Source: Anaerolineales bacterium
GTDB taxonomy: Bacteria; Chloroflexota; Anaerolineae; Anaerolineales; Villigracilaceae
Reading direction: 5' to 3'
Length of the DNA: 64,000 nucleotides
NCBI GenBank assembly: GCA_026928255.1
Contig: JAIXKJ010000003.1
Coordinates: 335,833-399,832, forward strand
Shown one piece after another: positions 60,609 to 64,000 of this stretch. The notes beneath the pieces were generated by a model. It was not told where the DNA came from. It saw only the letters and a list, made by a program, of their open reading frames with translations, and did no database searches. Made by a program: the position numbers and the translations under genes. The stretch's first letter is position 1; the number at the start of each line of letters is the position of its first letter.

Positions 60609-61625
60609 TTACTTTTTTACACTCTCTTCGATTGCATTTTTCATGGCTTCCAACACGTTCACTTCGACGGCTTCTTTCGCCACGCGGATGGAGTTTTGAA
60701 TCGCCAGCGCGTCCGAACGCCCGTGCGCGATGAAGACCAACCCGTTGACGCCGAGCATCGTCGCCGCGCCTTGTTCGCTGGGGTTGATCATTTTCTTCAC
60801 CGCCGAAAGCGCGGGCTTAACCAACATGCCGCCGATCTTCGTTTGCAGGTTTCCATTTTTGATGGTCGAGCGAATCGTGTCCACAATTAATTTGGCGACG
60901 GCTTCCGACGTTTTGAGCATGACGTTGCCCGTGAAGCCGTCCACAACCGCAACGTCCACCGCGCCGCCGATGACTTCTTTTCCCTCGACGTTGCCGACAT
61001 AATTCAAACTCGACGCCTTGAAAAGCGGCGTGGTATTTTGAATCAACTCGTTGCCTTTGCCCTCTTCTTCGCCGTTTGAAATTAACCCGACTTTGGGATT
61101 TTTCACGCCGCGAACTTTTTCTGCGTAAACGCTGCCCAAAATTCCGAATTGAAGCAAATTTTCCGGCTTGCAGTTGGGGTTTGCGCCAATGTCCAAGACG
61201 ACGCACGAGCCTTTCGCCGTCGGGAAGATAGGGGCGAGAGCCGGGCGGTCTACGCCGCGGATGCGCCCCAAGCGGAAGATGGCGGTCGCCATGCCCGCGC
61301 CCGTGTTTCCTGCCGTAACGAAAGCGTCCGCTTCGCCGCTTTTGACGAGGTCAATGCCGACAGCCATCGAGTTTTTCGCGTCTTTGGCGCGCGCTTTCAG
61401 CAACAGCGCTTCGCCTTTGTCTTCCATCGTCAGCATGTCTGGCGCGTGGACGATGCGGATGTTTAATCCCTGCGCGTTTTGCTTTTCAAGCGTCGGGCGG
61501 ATTAGCGCTTCGTCGCCGACTAAGATAATTTCCACGCCGTAGGCGCGGGCGGCGGCGACCGCGCCTTCTACGTCGGGGGCGGGGTGTTCGTCGCTGCCCA
61601 TCGCGTCAATTACAATGCGAACCAT
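60609..61625 (-). CDS. plsX: Phosphate acyltransferase PlsX
   Basis: The 338-residue protein matches PlsX: IVIDAMGSDEHPAPDVEGAV at the start, AFVTAGNTGAGMATAIFRLGRI, LGVNGLVFIAHGRSDALAI and RVAKEAVEVNVLEAM (each in part). It converts acyl-ACP to acyl-phosphate for phosphatidic acid synthesis with PlsY. It has an AGGAGACT ribosome site. In many bacteria plsX is with rpmF and fab genes; here it stands upstream of a NERD-like gene, and acpP is elsewhere in the window. Confidence 0.95.
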   Translation of the reverse strand: MVRIVIDAMGSDEHPAPDVEGAVAAARAYGVEIILVGDEALIRPTLEKQNAQGLNIRIVHAPDMLTMEDKGEALLLKARAKDAKNSMAVGIDLVKSGEADAFVTAGNTGAGMATAIFRLGRIRGVDRPALAPIFPTAKGSCVVLDIGANPNCKPENLLQFGILGSVYAEKVRGVKNPKVGLISNGEEEGKGNELIQNTTPLFKASSLNYVGNVEGKEVIGGAVDVAVVDGFTGNVMLKTSEAVAKLIVDTIRSTIKNGNLQTKIGGMLVKPALSAVKKMINPSEQGAATMLGVNGLVFIAHGRSDALAIQNSIRVAKEAVEVNVLEAMKNAIEESVKK

Positions 61626-61647
61626 AAAAGTCTCCTAAACAATTTAC

Positions 61648-61675
61648 TTGACAAGAAAAGTAAGGCGATTATAAT
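61648..61675 (+). promoter_or_regulatory. Near-consensus promoter of tRNA-Leu
   Basis: TTGACA (61648-61653), a 16-base spacer and TATAAT (61670-61675). The expected start is about 61682, six to seven bases before the tRNA 5' end, so the primary transcript has a short leader to be removed by RNase P. Confidence 0.8.
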
Positions 61676-61688
61676 ACGCCCTGCTCTC

Positions 61689-61770
61689 GCGCTGGTGCTG
61701 GAATTGGCAGACAGGCACGTTTGAGGGGCGTGTGGCGCAAGCCGTGGAGGTTCAAGTCCTCTCCAGCGCA
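61689..61770 (+). tRNA. tRNA-Leu (anticodon GAG)
   Basis: Acceptor arms GCGCTGG (61689-61695) and CCAGCGC (61763-61769) pair perfectly, with discriminator A at 61770. The D-arm reads CTG..CAG around GAATTGG. The anticodon stem CACGT/GCGTG encloses the loop TTGAGGG, anticodon GAG. A class II variable arm (GGC GCAA GCC) and a T-arm with TTCAAGT follow. The long variable arm and A73 fit leucine. The 3' CCA is not encoded, so it must be added by the CCA enzyme. It has its own promoter and terminator, and stands alone. Confidence 0.97.
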
Positions 61771-61775
61771 CAAGC

Positions 61776-61805
61776 AGAACTCCCGTTTTCGGGAGTTCTT
61801 TTTTA
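61776..61805 (+). terminator. Terminator after tRNA-Leu
   Basis: AGAACTCCCG (61776-61785), loop TTTT, CGGGAGTTCT (61790-61799), followed by TTTTTT. A perfect 10-base stem. Confidence 0.92.
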
Positions 61806-61811
61806 TTGAAA

Positions 61812-62573
61812 TTATGCGCCTTCGGAGCGATAGCGGTCTATCAGCGCTTGAGTGCGCGGGTCTTTGGGGTGCGAGAACAACTCTTCGGGCGCGGCGTCTT
61901 CGATTAATTTGCCTTCGGACATGACGACGACGCGGTCTGCCACTTCGCGGGCGAAGCCCATTTCGTGCGTTACGACGATCATCGTCATGCCTTCGTAGGC
62001 GACTTTTTTCATCACGCTTAACACTTCGCCGATTAATTCAGGGTCGAGCGCGGAGGTCGGCTCGTCGAAGAGCATGACGCGCGGCTGCATGGTTAAGGCG
62101 CGGGCGATGGCGACGCGCTGTTTTTGTCCGCCGGAGAGCCGCAGCGGATATTCGTCCGCTTTGAAGAGCATGCCGACGTTTTCCAGGTTTTGGCGGGCGA
62201 GTTCGATGGCTTGGCTGCGCTCCATGCCTTTGACGGTTACCGGACCTTCGATGACGTTTTCTAAAACGGTCATGTGCGGAAAAAGGTTAAATTCCTGAAA
62301 GACCATGCCCGTCGTCAGGCGCACGTTGTGGACGAGTTGGCGGCGTTCTTTGCTTTTATCTTCCGCGTCCACTTGAATGCCGCCGACTTCGATGATTCCC
62401 CGCGAAGGCTCTTCGAGAAAGTTGATGCAGCGAAGCAGCGTGCTTTTTCCCGAACCGCTGCGCCCGATGAGGCAAACGACTTGACGTTCTGGCACGTCGA
62501 GGCTGACGCTTTTGAGGACGTGCAAACGCCCGAAGTATTTGTCGAGGTTGGTAATTTTGACGATAGGAGGCAT
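61812..62573 (-). CDS. Polar amino acid ABC transporter ATP-binding protein
   Basis: The 253-residue ATPase has Walker [14 protein letters not shown], signature [17 protein letters not shown], Walker [21 protein letters not shown] and a switch His in [15 protein letters not shown]. It is of the GlnQ/HisP/ArtP polar-amino-acid type. Its ATG shares one base with the permease stop (TAATG), so the two are coupled. The substrate follows the partial binding protein upstream, not determinable here. Confidence 0.94.
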   Translation of the reverse strand: MPPIVKITNLDKYFGRLHVLKSVSLDVPERQVVCLIGRSGSGKSTLLRCINFLEEPSRGIIEVGGIQVDAEDKSKERRQLVHNVRLTTGMVFQEFNLFPHMTVLENVIEGPVTVKGMERSQAIELARQNLENVGMLFKADEYPLRLSGGQKQRVAIARALTMQPRVMLFDEPTSALDPELIGEVLSVMKKVAYEGMTMIVVTHEMGFAREVADRVVVMSEGKLIEDAAPEELFSHPKDPRTQALIDRYRSEGA

Positions 62574-63415
62574 TAGCGGTCTCCTTTGGCGAGATGCGTT
62601 TCTATCTTCCCTTGAATGTAAGTGAGAATCAAAGTCATCATCCAGTAAAAGATTGCGGCGATGATTAACGCTTCAAGGTTGTTGAATTGGGCGCGTCCTA
62701 CTTTGACGGCGCGCCACATCAACTCGTGGACGAAACCCGTCGCCGAAACGAGCGCCGAATCTTTGGTCATCGAAATGAAGTCGTTGCCCATCGGCGGGAT
62801 GGCGAAGCGCAACGCTTGCGGAAGGACGACGCGCCGCATTGTTTGACCGGGAGTCATGCCCAACGCCATAGCCGCTTCTCGCTGACCTTTGCCGACGGAA
62901 CTCAGCCCGGCGCGAAAGGTTTCGGACATGTACGCGCCGTAGTTGAGTCCGAGCGCCAGCACGCCGGAGACGAGACCTGAAAGGACGATTCCTAGTTGCG
63001 GCAAGGCGAGGAAGAAAAAGAAGATTTGCAGATAAAGCGGCGTTCCGCGAATGAGGGAGACGTAAAACGTGCTGACGGCGTAAAACGGCGGAAAAGCGGA
63101 AAGCCGTCCAAGCGCGGCGAACAAGGCTAGGGTCATCGCAAATAGAATAGAAAGCGAGGAGATTAATAGCGTTTGTCCCAGCCCTTGCGCGATGAACCAA
63201 AGGTTTTTGACGATGAAACTTGTGTTGAGCGAAATTGTTTTGAAAGTGAAATCGCCCAGTTCAAATTTTTGTCCGCTGAAAAGGAAGATGAGGATGAGGA
63301 ATAATACCGCCCAAGAAACGCCGACGTTTGCGCGGAAGATTCTGTCCCTGCGAAGTTGCGCTTGATAAAGCTGTTCTGCGTGCGAGGTTGATTCATGCTT
63401 TTCGGTTAAAGCCAT
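62573..63415 (-). CDS. Polar amino acid ABC transporter permease
   Basis: The 280-residue permease has one early TM near 30-50 and then the five-helix HisM/GlnP core with the EAA motif [22 protein letters not shown] and the [15 protein letters not shown] coupling loop. The N-terminal extra hydrophilic stretch ([15 protein letters not shown]) is long for a GlnP-type protein. It overlaps the ATPase start by one base. An 11-base hairpin separates it from the upstream binding-protein gene, which may set their relative expression. Confidence 0.92.
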   Translation of the reverse strand: MALTEKHESTSHAEQLYQAQLRRDRIFRANVGVSWAVLFLILIFLFSGQKFELGDFTFKTISLNTSFIVKNLWFIAQGLGQTLLISSLSILFAMTLALFAALGRLSAFPPFYAVSTFYVSLIRGTPLYLQIFFFFLALPQLGIVLSGLVSGVLALGLNYGAYMSETFRAGLSSVGKGQREAAMALGMTPGQTMRRVVLPQALRFAIPPMGNDFISMTKDSALVSATGFVHELMWRAVKVGRAQFNNLEALIIAAIFYWMMTLILTYIQGKIETHLAKGDR

Positions 63416-63489
63416 CTTTTTCCTCCGTGCGCCGAAATTGAAATTAAGTTTCTTTCAAAACCCCGATTAGAGACGGGCGTAGAAAATAC

Positions 63490-63521
63490 AAAGGGAAACG
63501 ACGCGCGCGCCGTTTCCCTTT
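63490..63521 (-). terminator. Intercistronic hairpin between binding protein and permease genes
   Basis: AAAGGGAAACG (63490-63500), a 10-base GC-alternating loop, and CGTTTCCCTTT (63511-63521). Reading on the minus strand the trailing T-run is weak (TTTGTATTTT), so it may be a partial terminator or mRNA-stabilising stem that raises binding-protein expression over permease. Confidence 0.65.
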
Positions 63522-63534
63522 GACGTTCAAAAAA

Positions 63535-64000
63535 TTATTGATTCGGGGCGACGGTTAAGTCCGCGCCGAACCACTTGTCGGAAAGTTTCGTCAAGCGGCC
63601 GTCTTTGTGCATGGCGGTAAAGAGTTCGTTGACCTTCTCGCGCAGAGAGGTTGTATCCAACGAAGAGGATTTGTCAAAAGCGGCGGCGAGATCTTCCGAG
63701 AAGGCGACGCCGTCCAACTTGACGACGGGCATGCCCGCGGCGATGTTCGCGTCAATCACGGTTTCGGACGTCATGTACGCGGAGAAATCCTTGCGGCCGG
63801 CGGCGATGGCTTGCGCGCATTCTTGGTCGGTCGGAAGCGGGATGATGGTCAAGCCTTCGGGCGCGTGCGCGTAAATGGACGAATCGGGCAAGCCCAACGC
63901 TTCCATGTCGTTATTGAGCCAGGCTTCGTATGTGGTGGAAACCGGAGCGCAAATCGGCTGCCCAGCGAGGTCTGCCAAAGAGGAGTAGCCCGAATCGGCG
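63535..64000 (-). CDS. Polar amino acid ABC transporter substrate-binding protein (partial, N-terminus beyond right edge)
   Basis: The frame is open from the right edge to a stop at 63535, giving the last 154 residues. They match type II periplasmic binding proteins (SBP_bac_3): SSLADLAGQPICAPVSTTYEAW, IPLPTDQECAQAIAAGRKDFSAYMTS, and the closing NELFTAMHKDGRLTKLSDKWFG, which is the standard ending. It provides substrate recognition for the permease/ATPase encoded next. The signal peptide or lipobox and the ligand pocket's first lobe are outside the window. Confidence 0.92.
   Translation of the reverse strand, partial: ADSGYSSLADLAGQPICAPVSTTYEAWLNNDMEALGLPDSSIYAHAPEGLTIIPLPTDQECAQAIAAGRKDFSAYMTSETVIDANIAAGMPVVKLDGVAFSEDLAAAFDKSSSLDTTSLREKVNELFTAMHKDGRLTKLSDKWFGADLTVAPNQ

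Noticed and set aside
61689..61770. Second tRNA or tmRNA near the tRNA-Leu
   Set aside because: Only one cloverleaf fits; a promoter and a terminator enclose it and no further RNA gene is seen.

Overview
The window reads as a stretch of chromosome from a member of the Chloroflexota, most likely the class Anaerolineae. This is an inference from gene content: a very GAF-rich signalling locus, lipoproteins with Thr/Pro linkers, a type 2 isopentenyl-diphosphate isomerase, an MprF-like protein, a CruF-like carotenoid protein, many promoters placed almost on top of start codons, and no outer-membrane or LPS genes. By eye the DNA is moderately GC-rich and densely coded. No intergenic gap exceeds 300 bases, and I saw no rRNA, transposase, prophage or CRISPR array.

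Left part (1-16.1 kb, all minus strand, so transcribed right to left). Two CheY-like receiver proteins (16109-15260) are followed by eight consecutive membrane-anchored GAF-domain sensor proteins. These are packed with 4-14 base overlaps or gaps of 4-20 bases, and the last runs off the left edge. None of the visible proteins has a histidine-kinase, cyclic-nucleotide, phosphatase or DNA-binding output domain. The inputs vary (multi-TM, dCACHE-HAMP or TM-HAMP), while the GAF core and a C-terminal tail recur. This is the most unusual feature of the window.

16.2-19.4 kb: a conserved hypothetical gene, smpB, an MFS transporter and a divergent GNAT acetyltransferase. 19.5-30.5 kb (plus strand): an envelope and redox block with a tiny tatA, an MprF-like membrane protein, a CAP-LysM anchored protein, a patatin, a small membrane protein, an esterase, a Tat-exported L,D-transpeptidase, CcdA and a glutaredoxin-DUF2085 fusion. 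It ends in the classical yfiH-yggS-yggT-yggU series and a strong terminator.

30.6-42.7 kb: a lipoprotein lytic transglycosylase, a PotD-like binding lipoprotein, a PfkB kinase next to S-adenosylhomocysteinase (methyl-cycle salvage), a possible PD-(D/E)XK protein, an SH3 lipoprotein, RarA, a HAD hydrolase and a two-gene TPR/membrane unit. 42.7-47 kb: a two-subunit CoA-transferase with an alpha/beta hydrolase between its subunits, a small membrane protein, type 2 IDI, and a divergent acyl carrier protein with a near-consensus promoter.

47-58 kb: an uncharacterised helical protein, a DinG-type helicase fused to a DnaQ-type exonuclease, a CruF-like carotenoid enzyme, dCTP deaminase, and an ECF transporter (T, S and a double ATPase) behind threonine synthase. 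Homoserine kinase is divergent from threonine synthase, and the two appear to share one palindromic -10 box. 57-64 kb: TerC, an SCP2 protein, a GT-C-like membrane protein, a NERD-like protein, PlsX, tRNA-Leu(GAG) with its own promoter and terminator, and a polar amino acid ABC transporter whose binding-protein gene is cut by the right edge.
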